Below the pieces are notes generated by a model. The model was not told the DNA's origin, searched no databases, and worked only from the letters and a program-made list of their open reading frames with translations. Made by a program: the position numbers and the translations under genes. Positions 22,278 to 34,031 of a stretch of DNA of 64,000 nucleotides are shown here, one piece after another. Every line of letters begins with the position of its first letter. The first letter of the stretch is position 1. The stretch lies in assembly GCA_963966185.1 (NCBI GenBank), contig CAWZYM010000312.1:185001-249000 (forward strand), in the 5' to 3' direction. Source of the stretch: Rhabditoides inermis (Eukaryota; Nematoda; Chromadorea; Rhabditida; Rhabditidae).

Positions 22278-25200
22278 ATGATTTGTCCGAAATCTATTGC
22301 CACTAACAATCTCGAGAAGCTATTCAAGCTTCTTTCTGAACTAATTTTCGGTCCCAAGGAGAAGGAGGGAGACGGTGAGTTGAAATGAATCTGTGATGAA
22401 TCTGTTACTGTTATCAATTCAGAATCGAAATATTCTTGACTCAAGCAGCACTAAATGTAAATTACAATAAGGTTGCGGTAAAATAAGTAATACAATGCCT
22501 ACTGCGAGTCCCAATCAATTTAAACCCCAGAATTCGTTGTGCGTGTCCGGTTTGCTCTCATCTCCTATTCACTCATCGGAGGATGCGGCAGAAGCACGGA
22601 TGAAGAGACGTGAGTGCAGAATGCTGTTCAAGTTACCGTAAGCTCGCCTTATTTTACATAACTACGAAATTACTGAAATAATATTATAACACGTTTGCAG
22701 TGCCCTGCTGCTAGCGTATCGATCTCTCGCCACTCGCCTCTCCGATTTGGGAGTGGTGGATGAAACTGCGATCGGCCACGTGGAGAAGTGGGGCGAGGTA
22801 GGCGATCGACATCTCAATGACGTCATCGTTTCCATTCCAGGATGCTCTCTCCCTCGTTGCCGACGACGTGCACACGACGTTCCAAGATGTCGTCGAGTAT
22901 CTGAGGAGTCAGCAAAGTAAGATGGTTAGCCAATATTCATACAGTACTCATCGTACCTGTTCAGTTCCGGTGAAGGTTCGCATCAGCAAGTCGTGGGATG
23001 TCTCTGTCCACTCTGTCTACAGGGAGCAGCTCACAGATGCAGTGTCCCCTGCCCTGAAAGACTACTGGCAGGAGGTGCACATACACTGGCCGGACACGAT
23101 GCGTACTGGAGACGAGGTGGGTGGACACTATTCACTTATGCATATTGTTCAATGATGTGTACTATTTAACGAAACTTCCAGAACTCCAGTGATCACGACG
23201 GTTCGTCGTATTGCGAGGTGAGCAAAGTTTTCCACCTTTTCAAAATGTTTATTTCGTTACTCTATCATTCCCCAAGTGTGTTCAGACCCGCTCCATCACC
23301 TCGCCCGATCTGCGCGTGAAGCGCGAGCTGAAGGAAGACGACGAGGTCGAGATCATCGAAGTCAAAGTAGGTTGCGTGGGTTCGAGACGCTCTGATCATG
23401 GGTGTTTCTGTTCCAGCCACACATCGATTGTCGCAAGCGATGCTCCATTGTCGAGGAGCAGTGCGCCAAGAAACTGCGAGTGGAGGAGGAGCAGCGCGAG
23501 CTGGAGACAGTGGAGCAGGAGGGGGAGAAGGAGGAGGAGCGAGGGAAGGAGGAGGAGACCCTCGCCAACGAAATCGCCCACCTCTGCGGGACAAGCGTGG
23601 AGGAAGCCAGACAGATGATCGAGTGGCGCATTCTACCCAGTGACAGAGACATCCAGGTATGTTTTTAACCTTAGTTACGTGTTTATGTCGTTTTTCATTC
23701 TCAGGAATACTCCACTCACATCGTCACTCTGTCGAACCTGCTTCTCCCGCTAATCAAGAAATACAGTAGCGGTGAGTCTCGTGAAGTCCCGCCTCGTGGG
23801 AGATTGCATAGATGCACAAATTATCATACTCACTGTGTCTCAGGCCCCGCTGACAAGAAGAAGGTGGAGTGGAAGAAGAAGGAGGTGCGGGACATTGCCA
23901 GTCGATTCTGGAAGAGACCCGGTCGCATAGAGCACGTCTCGCTGCCGGTGAGTTCATGAACGCTTTACTAACTGTTTGGAAACTATAGTTCTGGGAATAG
24001 GGTCCAGGTGTTGTTTCAGATAGATTCGTCCTCCTGCCTTGCCACTCTGGAGAAGGCGTGTCACGACCTCGTCTATGCCATCTCCCACAAGGCCGGCATC
24101 GAGCTGGTCGTGCAACGAGAGGGTGAGTGTTGATGATGCTATATGATTACGGATCTCACTTTGATTCACTTAGTCTGTCCATTCACTCAGTGTGATAGGA
24201 ATTACAACATTCAAAAATGAATTATGATAGTGTTTGAATGTCCTCTTGCAGACGCCTCTGTCCGTCTCCACTTCCTCTCCTTCCCTCCGGAACTGATTGG
24301 CGGGACGGCATTCGTTGATGACAAGTAGGGAACTGCAATAACTAAACACAATCAGAAAGGGTGCCACCTGCCTGAGAGAGTACTATAAAAAGATTACTGA
24401 CTGTACAATCATACCATTCCTTTCCAGTGTGTTGTTCTCGTCTCTCGTCACCGGTCTCTGTGAGTGTCGTCTCCTCCCGCCCCTCCACCAACTCATGTAC
24501 CTACTCACCGGACACGACAGAAATGTTCGTACTGTGTTCTTACTAAGCATTCACTCAATGAAACGCTATCACTTAAACAGCTTGTTTAGATTTGGCGCGA
24601 CGCGCTCGCATCAGCTGTCTCCGGGATCATCGCGGCTCTCAAATGCTTCTATTTGAATAAGAGTGAGTCATCTGTTCCCTGTTATAGTTCTTTTTTCGAA
24701 GCATGCTTTGAGGTGGATGAAGTAGATCGAAAACTATCGCTCCGAAGAAGACTATATGCATTCATCTTTATTCACTTGACAATTCCAGTCTCCGCCTCTC
24801 ACATCAAGTACTTTGGCAGTGAGAAGAGTGTGGTGAAGCAGCGGCGGGATGTTACTGCCTACCTCGAGAGAGCCTGGAAGAAGACTACTGTACTCGTGCC
24901 GGAGGGAATACGATGCAAGGTGAGTATCGCAAACAGTTCTACTTACCTTGTTGCTTCTGGAGCTGGGTGTGAGTGTGTGTTTGCTGGAGCAACTTTTTCA
25001 GTCATATCTAGGTTATTTAATATAACCTCGTTTCAGTATGTCCTCTCTTTCCCCGCTGCGAGCAAGGGTGATGACACTGGTGACGTCACAGTCTGGTCCC
25101 TGGATGCGCGGTCTCTCACCGAGAAGAAGTGGCTGGAGAAGAAGGAGAGAAGGGAACAGGAGAGGAGGAATAGACTCAACGCGACCATTACTTCCGACAC

Positions 25201-25810
25201 GTCCATCGGGTACTGTAGACATGTTCGTATGTAGTTCGTGTGACATATTTTCGTGGATTGCAGGCCTCCCGAATCTCTCAATCTGCCCACACCCATGGAG
25301 TCTGATTCGACGGAGCCCACCCCGATGCTGTCCCATTCTGCCGTGCATCCCACTCCCTCTCCACCCACTACTCTCGCTGCCTCCGCCACTTCTCACGTCG
25401 AATCTCACCCATTCATCGCCAGTACTGAAGGTGTGTTCGGATGGCATGATTGAATTGGACAATTGGACATGACCGAATGAACATGATTGCACATGTCAGG
25501 TTGACCAAGATCGGTGTGTTCTATTCCACTGATTCACATTCAGACGAGTGCTTCCTCGTCGTTCAATCGATCAGCGCCGCTGTCGGTATTCCTACGATTG
25601 TCACGAACAACAAGGGACAAGGTGAGAGAGAGGGGAGAGAGAGAGAGGGATAGAGATAAGAGAGAGAGAGAGAGGGAGAGAGGATTATATTGAAACAGTA
25701 ATTACAACTAACCGTAAGTCATCACGGCGGTTTCAGAGAGCGTGATATTCGTAGGCGTGCCGCCGCGCATCGTTCATGGAAAGGCGTGGGGCAACAAGGG
25801 AAAGTGAGTA

Positions 25811-25845
<35 letters not shown>

Positions 25846-26147
25846 TGCTCTCTCTCTCTCTCTCTCTTGCTCTCTCTCTCTCTTGCTCTCTCTCTCTTGC
25901 TCTCTCTCTCTCTATCAACTCATCTTGTAGGTACGAGAGCGTTCTCTTTCGTCTCCGCTCACTCAATATCATCCCGCAAAGCATGTTCAAGCAGGTCAGT
26001 CGTTTATTGATCGATGGGAAACTCTTCGTCACGATAATCAAAACTTTCAGATGGTTGTCGCACACAACCCGTTCGCCGCTCACCTTCAAGTACTCTTCGC
26101 TCTACTCCACGACTACATCCAGGACTATGCAAGGACTCGTGAGTCTC

Positions 26148-26190
<43 letters not shown>

Positions 26191-26318
26191 TTCTGAACTA
26201 CTTCTTTGTTTCAGACGACGTGTCTCTCATGCCACGAACAGATCATACTTCACAGGATCATTTCTGTAGTATGTATTTCGCCATCCCCTTGAAATTGGAG
26301 ACTCTCCAACCGCGATGA
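22278..26318 (+). CDS. Unrecognised large multi-exon protein (family E)
   Basis: At least 21 exons from ATG 22278, which directly follows CTTTTCAG, to TGA 26316-26318. Exons traced include 22278-22374, 22531-22619, 22701-22797, 22841-22916, 22965-23116, 23182-23217, 23286-23366, 23417-23655, 23705-23771, 23844-23947, 24020-24122, 24252-24324, 24428-24530, 24615-24662, 24789-24919, 25037-25209, 25264-25430, 25544-25621, 25737-25803, 25931-25994, 26051-26138 and 26215-26318. Landmarks are ALLLAYRSLATRLSDLG, a Glu/Lys-rich coiled-coil stretch in the 23417 exon, EARQMIEWRILPSDRD, KEVRDIASRFWKRPG and a Pro/Ser/Thr-rich linker in the 25264 exon. Family not recognised. A diverged paralogue lies on the minus strand at 26673-28990. 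The last 26 or so codons are read from the U3-like sequence at 26240, so the native C-terminus seems to have been replaced. Confidence 0.72.
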
Positions 26319-26414
26319 ACGGGAAAGGAGCGGGGCGCGAGCGGGAAGAAGCCTAGGCTTGAGGACCGCGGACGACTTTTGGTTGGCCTGCGCCCCGCTC
26401 ATCTGAGCGGTTTT
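26240..26414 (+). ncRNA. U3: U3-like snoRNA sequence, copy 2, inside the last exon of gene E
   Basis: By eye identical over 175 bp to the sequence at 21632-21806, with different flanks on both sides. It starts inside the final exon of gene E, right after codons for S-L-M-P-R-T, and contributes the end of that reading frame. There is no poly(A) tract after it, so it does not look like a simple LINE-mediated copy. It may be a second gene, or an insertion by gene conversion or DNA-level transposition. Confidence 0.8.
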
Positions 26415-27779
26415 ATGTAAAGTTAGTAAACTTCAGTTCAAACTTCACTTACTCATTAATATTCCGAAACAAGGCACTCCAATTCGTGCCAGGGTGGGAG
26501 GGGGGAGATGGAGCAGAGCAAGAGGGAGAAGGAGGAGAAGAGAAAGCTGGAAGATAGAGATACTGAGAGAGAGAGAGAGAGAAAGTGAAGGGAGAGAGAC
26601 TCACTCCTCTCCCACGAACTTCTCTCCGCACATGAACCCGGGTAGTGAGAGGAAGGACAAACGAGCCGTTCCTTATATGGTCGAGTTGACGCCACGGAAA
26701 ACGCATGATCTCACCATATCCTTTCCACGGGTCGAGGAGAGACCGAGGAGGAATGGGGGAGATCGGGAGATTGACATGGGAAATGATCAGGCAGAGTTAG
26801 ATCAGATAGATCAGGTAGATCCAGGTACCAGGTAGATCAGGTAGATCAGTTAGATGACTCTTGCACACTCACGACATGAAACAACTCGGAATTCGGGTGT
26901 CTCTCCCAGAACCGCCGGCCAATGTCCCGAATCTCAGCGTGAAGTAGCATGATGGAAGGACCTGACTTTGAATCAAGTAAAACTCGCAAACTGGCTCTCA
27001 CCGCAGTTGTTGCCAATTTTGTCGATGAGCGGTTTCAACAGCGATCGTAGTGTGCCCACGGGGTAGTTGTTGCCTTTCTGTAATTATTTTTCTTTATTGC
27101 TATTCTTTCTCACCGTGTAATCTGCAGGTATTAGATTCCATTCATATAGCTTGTCGAGGATCTCCCTGTACGGTCGAGAACTAAAACATGTTATTACTAT
27201 AGAGCTTGCATTATAAATATAAACCTCGTGTTCTTATTGACGCTGATCGTGAGGAATTCCATACTCCACTGAACATGAGTAGTTCTTTGTCGTCTAAAAC
27301 CGTACGTTTTCAAGAAGAAGAAAAACAAATTCCCCTTTCTCTCTCCTTCCACCAACTCTACTCGCCACGCAGCGGCAACGTCCAGCAGTGTCTCCCTACA
27401 TGCAGCCAGGTCTTCTGCCACAGGCTCCACCACGTCCTAGATGAGATGGTTTATAGGGTATCTCCCATTTTCACGGCACGCGAATTATCTCCACAAGACA
27501 GGGGCCAACTGACGATCACCATTCCATTGTCGGAACGTACCTCTTCCTCTGCGATGGAGGATGTTTCCGCAGTTGAGTGCGGGGTGGCGGCTCGCTCAGA
27601 GACACTCTCCCCTCTCCTCCTCTTGTGCGATCTCTCGGAAGTCGACTCATCCATCTCCAGTGACTCCACCTTCGCTTACTTCACTGTTCGTGGCATGGAG
27701 ATACGTTTCTGTTTCTTGGCGGGAGGCTGTTCTGATGTGCTTGCCGTCTCCTTTCCCGTCCCTGTCTCCCGACGTCAGT

Positions 27780-28090
27780 ACAGGAGGCTAGCTCCAGCCA
27801 CTCTCTAATCTCCTCTGTCATCATCTCCCCCCCCCCTCCAGAGTGTGCATTCTCTGAACGGTTTGGTCGGTTCGTAGTGTTTTGTAATAATGTGTATCAT
27901 AATGACTGTGTTTGCTTCGTCATCTCCTCTAGCTTGTCTGCGAAGATGTCGATTGCTAGTCAAATAATGACAATTAAAAACAACGCAAACAACAACGACA
28001 ACAACAACAATCGCATAGTCGAGACGCGAGTGAGAGGTAGGACAAGGCCCGGGCTCTGCAAAGATACGATCAGCATTTATTTGAATATAA
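27780..28090. other. No gene supported
   Basis: Lies inside or upstream of gene F. Contains a C run at 27828-27837 and AAC-rich sequence around 27975-28010. No exon assigned. Confidence 0.4.
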
Positions 28091-28230
28091 TTCTATGCTC
28101 GCAATAAGTTGCGAGCTGTGGGGTAGATCATAGGAAGACGGAGCTTGCGCGCAAAACAAGAGAGGCAGACGGGCCGAGAGGCCGTATTTCGAACTGCAAG
28201 CGAGATAGATCGGAAACTATCGTCCTGGCG
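28091..28230 (+). repeat. Dispersed repeat family R1, intergenic copy
   Basis: Contains ATTCTATGCTCGCAATAAGT, GGAAGACGGAG, AGAGAGGCAGACGG and TAGATCGGAAACTATCG in the same order as the copies at 9076 and 17395. Its left end (ATTCTATGCTCG) is shared with the 17395 copy, which helps to define the element boundary. Confidence 0.78.
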
Positions 28231-29198
28231 CGGGCTATATATCTCTTAATTCCTTTCATTGACTGCTAAACAAAACAACATCACATGAGGATGTCTATTT
28301 ACAAGTAGTGAACAAGTGAATGTATTCTGACACTCGCTCGCTTTGCCCTGTCCCCGAGTCGCCGAGAATGGAATGAGTGGGATGTGAGAATAGCGGACGA
28401 GTACCGTGTGCACTGAATTTAACAAATGAATTGAAGAGTTTATAACACAACTACTATAATATTATATACTATATAAATAAATAAAACTACATACCTGCAT
28501 CCTTCACTCTCGACTGTCGAGGAATGAACGCAGATTTTCGCCGGCAGATAGAAGGCGGGAATCATCGAGCATTTACTCACTGAAAAAATGTTAATGGGAT
28601 GAAAAAAAATTGGCACCACACACAATCGCATTGGGCAGATCAGCGATGAGCCTTAGCAGTGGCGGTTGGCGGAGAGAGAAAGGGGGGAGGAAGAAAGATA
28701 AGAAGAGAGGGAGGGAGGAAGCGGGGAAATAGTGATTAATAGCGGTTTCGATCAGAAAATATAAAGGTCGTTGAGCTAGGTGGAATTTGAAAATACAATC
28801 TCAATCGAAATACCGAAATGTTGCGATTGAGAATACGCCAGTGGTTTGATGTGTCTAAAGACAGTAGTTCACTGAAGGTGGGGAACGGCTCGAAGAGAGA
28901 TGTAGAATGAGTTCTGCCAAACATCTCTCTCCCTCTAAATACCTCTGTCTCTCTCCGAGACATTTAATAAATGGGTCCTGAACCTGAACTCGTGAATTGA
29001 ATTCGTAACGAGCGTGAGAGCTAGAGATAAGTATAGAACGAGAAAGAGGGAGAGAGGGGAGAAAGAGAAAGTTTTGAAGGTAAAAAGTATTACTCGAGAA
29101 AAGGCAAAAGGCAGAGGTACATGAGACAGTAGAGGTACTATCATATAATATAAACAATAGATCACACTCTGATCGAAACACTTTTCACATTTAGTGAA

Positions 29199-31998
29199 AT
29201 GACGTCAGAATCTCCAGCGACAGAATTGGAAGAGCAGAAGTTTAAAATTGCTGCAATCTACAAGTATGAAGTGAAAACTACTCCCGCATTACCGAGCAGA
29301 TCCGATTCTATAGCTCATTCTGACATTTTTACACTTCTCTTGGTATTTCTGGGGTGTTTCTGAACTCTCTTAATCGCTAACTAGAAAATAAAATAGTATC
29401 TCTTTCATTATGTGACATATTGGTCGCAGCAATACATATAATACATGATACATATACTACATTCATATACATGATACTTATACTACGCAAAACAGACGCA
29501 TATCATTTTATCGGTCGAAAAAAATTGAACCCGATTTCTAGTCTAGACAGGACTGCATAGATTGCATGTAATGACGGGCGTCTCTCGTTGGATAGACGGA
29601 GAGAGGGCGACAGTCGCCGCAGCTACCACTCGAGGCGCGGCATGGAGGCCGATGTGGGTCTCGGTCTCTCTTCCACTCCCTCTCTCTCACACCCTCTCTC
29701 TCTCTGTCTCTCTCTGTCTCTCTCTCCCCTCTCTCGTTCCCTCTCGTTTCCTCCTGTCTTGTTTCATCTCCATCTCTGATCCATGATACTCTCAGGTTAC
29801 GCCTAAGCGGCGCAAACTTCTGCCCGGATCTATCGTTCGGTCTGTCAAGTACAGGCGAGTATTTCTCTTTCTTTCACTCTCTTTTCTCTTTTCTCTCTCC
29901 CTCCCTCCATCTCTCTTTCTTTCTATTTCTCTCTTCTCTCTCTGTTTCTTTTCTCTCTATCCATATTCGTGTTTGTAGGTACACGATCCAAAAACTGCTT
30001 GGATCGGGCGGATTCGGGGACGTCTATCTCGTCGACAACGGCGGTCCGAGGGTACTGTAGAGTACCGTATCCCTAATTCAAGCTACGGTGTTTCACAGAA
30101 ATTTGCAATGAAGACCGAGTTCTCGGACAAGAACTCGGACGCGCACATGCGACTACGAATGGAGGTGAAAATTATCAGCGAGTGCGCCAAGGTATACGGT
30201 AGCTACCGTAATGCAGACGTACTGTACTCTACCGTATAGGCACCTCTGCCCAAACGCCTGCACTTTGCCGAGTACCTCGATCGCGGCATCACACCGTTGT
30301 TCAAGTGAGTTCCAAGAAGAGAAATCAATCAATAAATCGATAATATACAGGTTTCTCGTGATGGGCGTTGTCGGTCCGTCTATCACGCGGCTGCGCAAAG
30401 AAGTTGGCGACGATTTTGAGTGAGTCACCGCCAAGTCCCGCCCACTCTAACCCCGCCCACTCTAACCCCGCCCGCCCCTTTCAGTTCGTCCACATCGATC
30501 CGCGTGTGTCAGCAGTCTCTGGCGGCGATTCAAGATCTTCACGACGTCGGCTACATTCATCGGTGGGGGGCGGAGCCTGAGTGGGCGGGGTCAACGGAGT
30601 GTCGTTGCAGGGACATCAAGATGGACAACTTTTGCATCGGTCTGAACCCGCCGTATCAGGGCACAATCTACATTCTCGACTTTGGCATCAGTCGACCGTG
30701 GTGTGATGACGTCACAGCCACCGAGAAGGTGCCATCGTGAGTGTGAGGTATACGGTAGAACACCTACGATTACGGTAAGTCAGTTAAGAATACGGTAGAT
30801 GAGAGATAGACCTTTTAGGTATATGGTAGGTACGACGGTTACTGTATTTCAGTGTGCCGCGTCGCAAAGTTGCCTTCATCGGTACCACCACGTTTGCGCC
30901 CCGCGCCGCTCACAAGGGTCTGGAACAGGGCAGGAAGTCAGTGGGGTTACGGTACTTTGAATTTGGCGTACGGTAACAGAAACATTTCAGGGACGACTTG
31001 GAGTCGTGGCTGTACATGTGTCTGGATGTATTCGATGATGTCGGTCCTGGATGGAAAGCGTATCTGGTGCGTATCTCTCTCCCCCCCCCCCCCCTCTGTC
31101 CTCCCTCTCTCTCTCCCCCCCTCTCTCTCCCTTTCTCTCTCTCTCTCTCGTACTGTCATCTCAGATGCCTGTTCGGGATGAAGTGAAGCCGGAATCGAAT
31201 GAGGAATATCAGGGGAGGATCGATAGGTACATGCAGAACATCCTCAATGGCAAGGAAGCCTTCATGAAGAATCGAGGTGAAGAGAAATTGACCAGTTTCA
31301 TGAATTGATATAAGCGCGTGAGATTTGAGCAGATCGTTTGTATTTTTTCATAGCCACTTGAATCGGTAGAAAAATGGGAAAGACAAAAAAAAACTTATTT
31401 ATAAAACGTATTTAGCGCTCGTGTTTCGGAGATTGCCAAAGGAGTTTAAGAAGCTGTGTACATATGTGGACAAGCTGGCCTATGCAGACTGTCCCGACTA
31501 TGAGTACATGCATGCGGTGAGAGAGGAGAGGAGAGAGAGAGAAAGAGAAGAGAGAGAGAAAGAGAGGATAGAGGGAGAAAGAGGGGGAGAGAAAGAGAGA
31601 GATAATTCATTTCTCAGGTTCTTGACGAAATGATCCGTTCTAACAACATCGACATCGACAAGCCGTTCGACTGGCAGAACTTTGTGGACGACGCGTGAGT
31701 GTGGCCTGACCACGCCCACTCTAGCCCCGCCCCCTTTGCAGGAACACGAAGAATCAGGATGAGGTGACCAAGGAGAAGATGAGTATGCACAAGTCGGCAG
31801 AGGAAGAGGACAAGGCTCTATCCAGCGTCATGTCAGCGTCATTCAGTGACAGGGCTGGAAAGGTGAGGGGACACGCCCACTCAAGCCACGCCCACTTTTG
31901 CAGCGCTCCAGCAAGCGACATGGAAAGACGAAGAAGAGGAGGAACAAGAAGGACAATAATATGACGAAGGATGCACGCGAGGCCAAGAAGAAGAAGGC

Positions 31999-32038
<40 letters not shown>

Positions 32039-32191
32039 CGTCTCCCTCTCTCTCTCCCTCTCTCTCTTCCTCTCTCTCCCTCTCTCCTTCTCCCTCCCTC
32101 TCTCTCTCCCTCTCTCCCTCCCTCCCTCCATCTCTCTCTCCCTCTCTCTCCCTCTCTCTCTCCCTCTCTCCTTCTCCCTCCCTCTGTCTCT

Positions 32192-32235
<44 letters not shown>

Positions 32236-32392
32236 CGTCTCCCTCTCTCTCTCCCTCTCTCTCTCTTCCTCTCTCTCCCTCTCTCCTTCTCCCTCCCTCT
32301 CTCTCTCTCCCTCTCTCCCTCCCTCCCTCCATCTCTCTCTCCCTCTCTCTCCCTCTCTCTCTCCCTCTCTCCTTCTCCCTCCCTCTGTCTCT

Positions 32393-32424
<32 letters not shown>

Positions 32425-32583
32425 ACCGTCTCCCTCTCTCTCTCCCTCTCTCTCTTCCTCTCTCTCCCTCTCTCCTTCTCCCTCCCTCTCTCTCTCTCTC
32501 CCTCTCTCCCTCCCTCCCTCCATCTCTCTCTCCCTCTCTCTCCCTCTCTCTCTCCCTCTCTCCTTCTCCCTCCCTCTGTCTCT

Positions 32584-32617
<34 letters not shown>

Positions 32618-32890
32618 ACCGTCTCCCTCTCTAGGACCAGCGTCGCCGGGAGCAGACTGCCCGATGGCGCATGACTCGTCGCCAGGAGATGAAGGAGCGC
32701 CAGAAGAAGGAGAGGGAGCGACTCCGCAACACCACACAGATCCCCTGCGAGGGCAGGCTGTACGAGGTGTGTACCTGAGTAAAGATATCGATCGAGTATC
32801 GATTAGGTGGTGTGTCTGCTGAATTCGGGCACGTATGGCGATGTCTACATGGTGGATAACAAGGGAGAGGTTGGTGGGAGTGGGAAGAGA

Positions 32891-32935
<45 letters not shown>

Positions 32936-33048
32936 TTTCAGAAATACGCCCTGAAAACGGAGTCGAAGATGATCCCGCGGAAGCACATGCGACTTGGGGC
33001 GGAGAAGGATGTGCTGATGGAGCTGCAGAAGGTAGAGAGAGGGGATAG

Positions 33049-33095
<47 letters not shown>

Positions 33096-33966
33096 AGAAG
33101 ATTGAGAGGAAGAGAGAGAGGGGGGGAGAGAGAGAGTTAGAGAGAGAAAGAGAAATGACGTCATAGGCCGCTCCGGAGCTTCGCCGACACTTCCCCAGCT
33201 ACGTGAATCGCGGCATAACCGGCAAGTTCAAGTGAGTGTCAGTTTTGTTGTCATAAGATAAGAAATGATCTCATGATCATGAGATTAGTCCTTTTAATGT
33301 TCTCGTATTGTTCTTCTTTCCAGATTCCTTCTCACCGACCTGGTCGGCCCAACTATCGACGACATTCGACACAAGATTCTCAACGCCAACTTCTCGTCAG
33401 TGTACAGTTCCCTTTTTTTTCCTTTTGACGCTTCAAAATTCGAATTATTGCAAATCAAAATACTGTGACGAGAGGACAGGAAACTCACATTTCCTAACGA
33501 GCCACTGGTACACACCATCACACCCCACCCCCTTCCCCTTTCCAGTCGCGCCACCGCCTTTCGCATCTGTGAGCAGTCGCTGGCCGCTGTGAAAGACCTG
33601 CATCAGATAGGCTACCTGCACAGGTGATTATCGCGTGATATTGATTGCAGAGATGGCATAGTTTGTTGGCCTAGCCTAAAGTGTGTTGTGTTTATAATTA
33701 ACTACTGGGCTCACAAGTTTATCAATACGACGTTGTTTCACTTTTGATTTCTGCAGAGACGTGAAGCCGGGTAATCTGTGTGTGGGAGTGGCCAAGGGAA
33801 GCCAGGACACAGTGTACCTCATGGATTTCGGGATAGCTAGAAAGTACCTGGAAGAGGAGAGGGGAGGGAGGAAGAAACACGTGCCACAGAGGAAGGAGGT
33901 GAGAGAGAGACGAGGGGAGAGAGAGAAAGGGAGAGATGGGAGAGAGAGAGGGAGGGAGGGAGGGAG

Positions 33967-34031
<65 letters not shown>

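Larger units (their letters stand above)
26673..28990 (-). pseudogene. Inverted, diverged paralogue of gene E (gene F, possibly broken)
   Basis: Minus-strand exons match gene E in order and intron position: about 27669-27541 (acidic, ending STAETSSIAEEE), 27436-27362 (EDLAACRETLLDVAA, like VADDVHTTFQDVV in E), 27293-27225 (FLTISVNKNTR), 27180-27114 (YREILDKLYEWNLIPADYT, like EEARQMIEWRILPSDRD), 27077-27002 (TLRSLLKPLIDKIGNN, like TLSNLLLPLIKKYSS) and 26961-26873 (EIRDIGRRFWERHPNSE, like EVRDIASRFWKRPGRIE). The next exon gives a stop at 26673-26675, which would truncate the protein at about half the length of E. The phase from the 27436 exon to the 27293 exon does not match, so a frameshift or a missed exon is likely. 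Weakly similar pieces at 28498-28650 and 28870-28990 may be N-terminal exons. I cannot tell a short functional gene from a pseudogene. Confidence 0.5.

Noticed and set aside
31898..32822. Long Ser-Leu and Arg-Glu open frames, e.g. up to 283 residues on both strands
   Set aside because: They are translations of a CT-rich intronic repeat; every frame of such a tract is open, and splice sites on both sides remove it.
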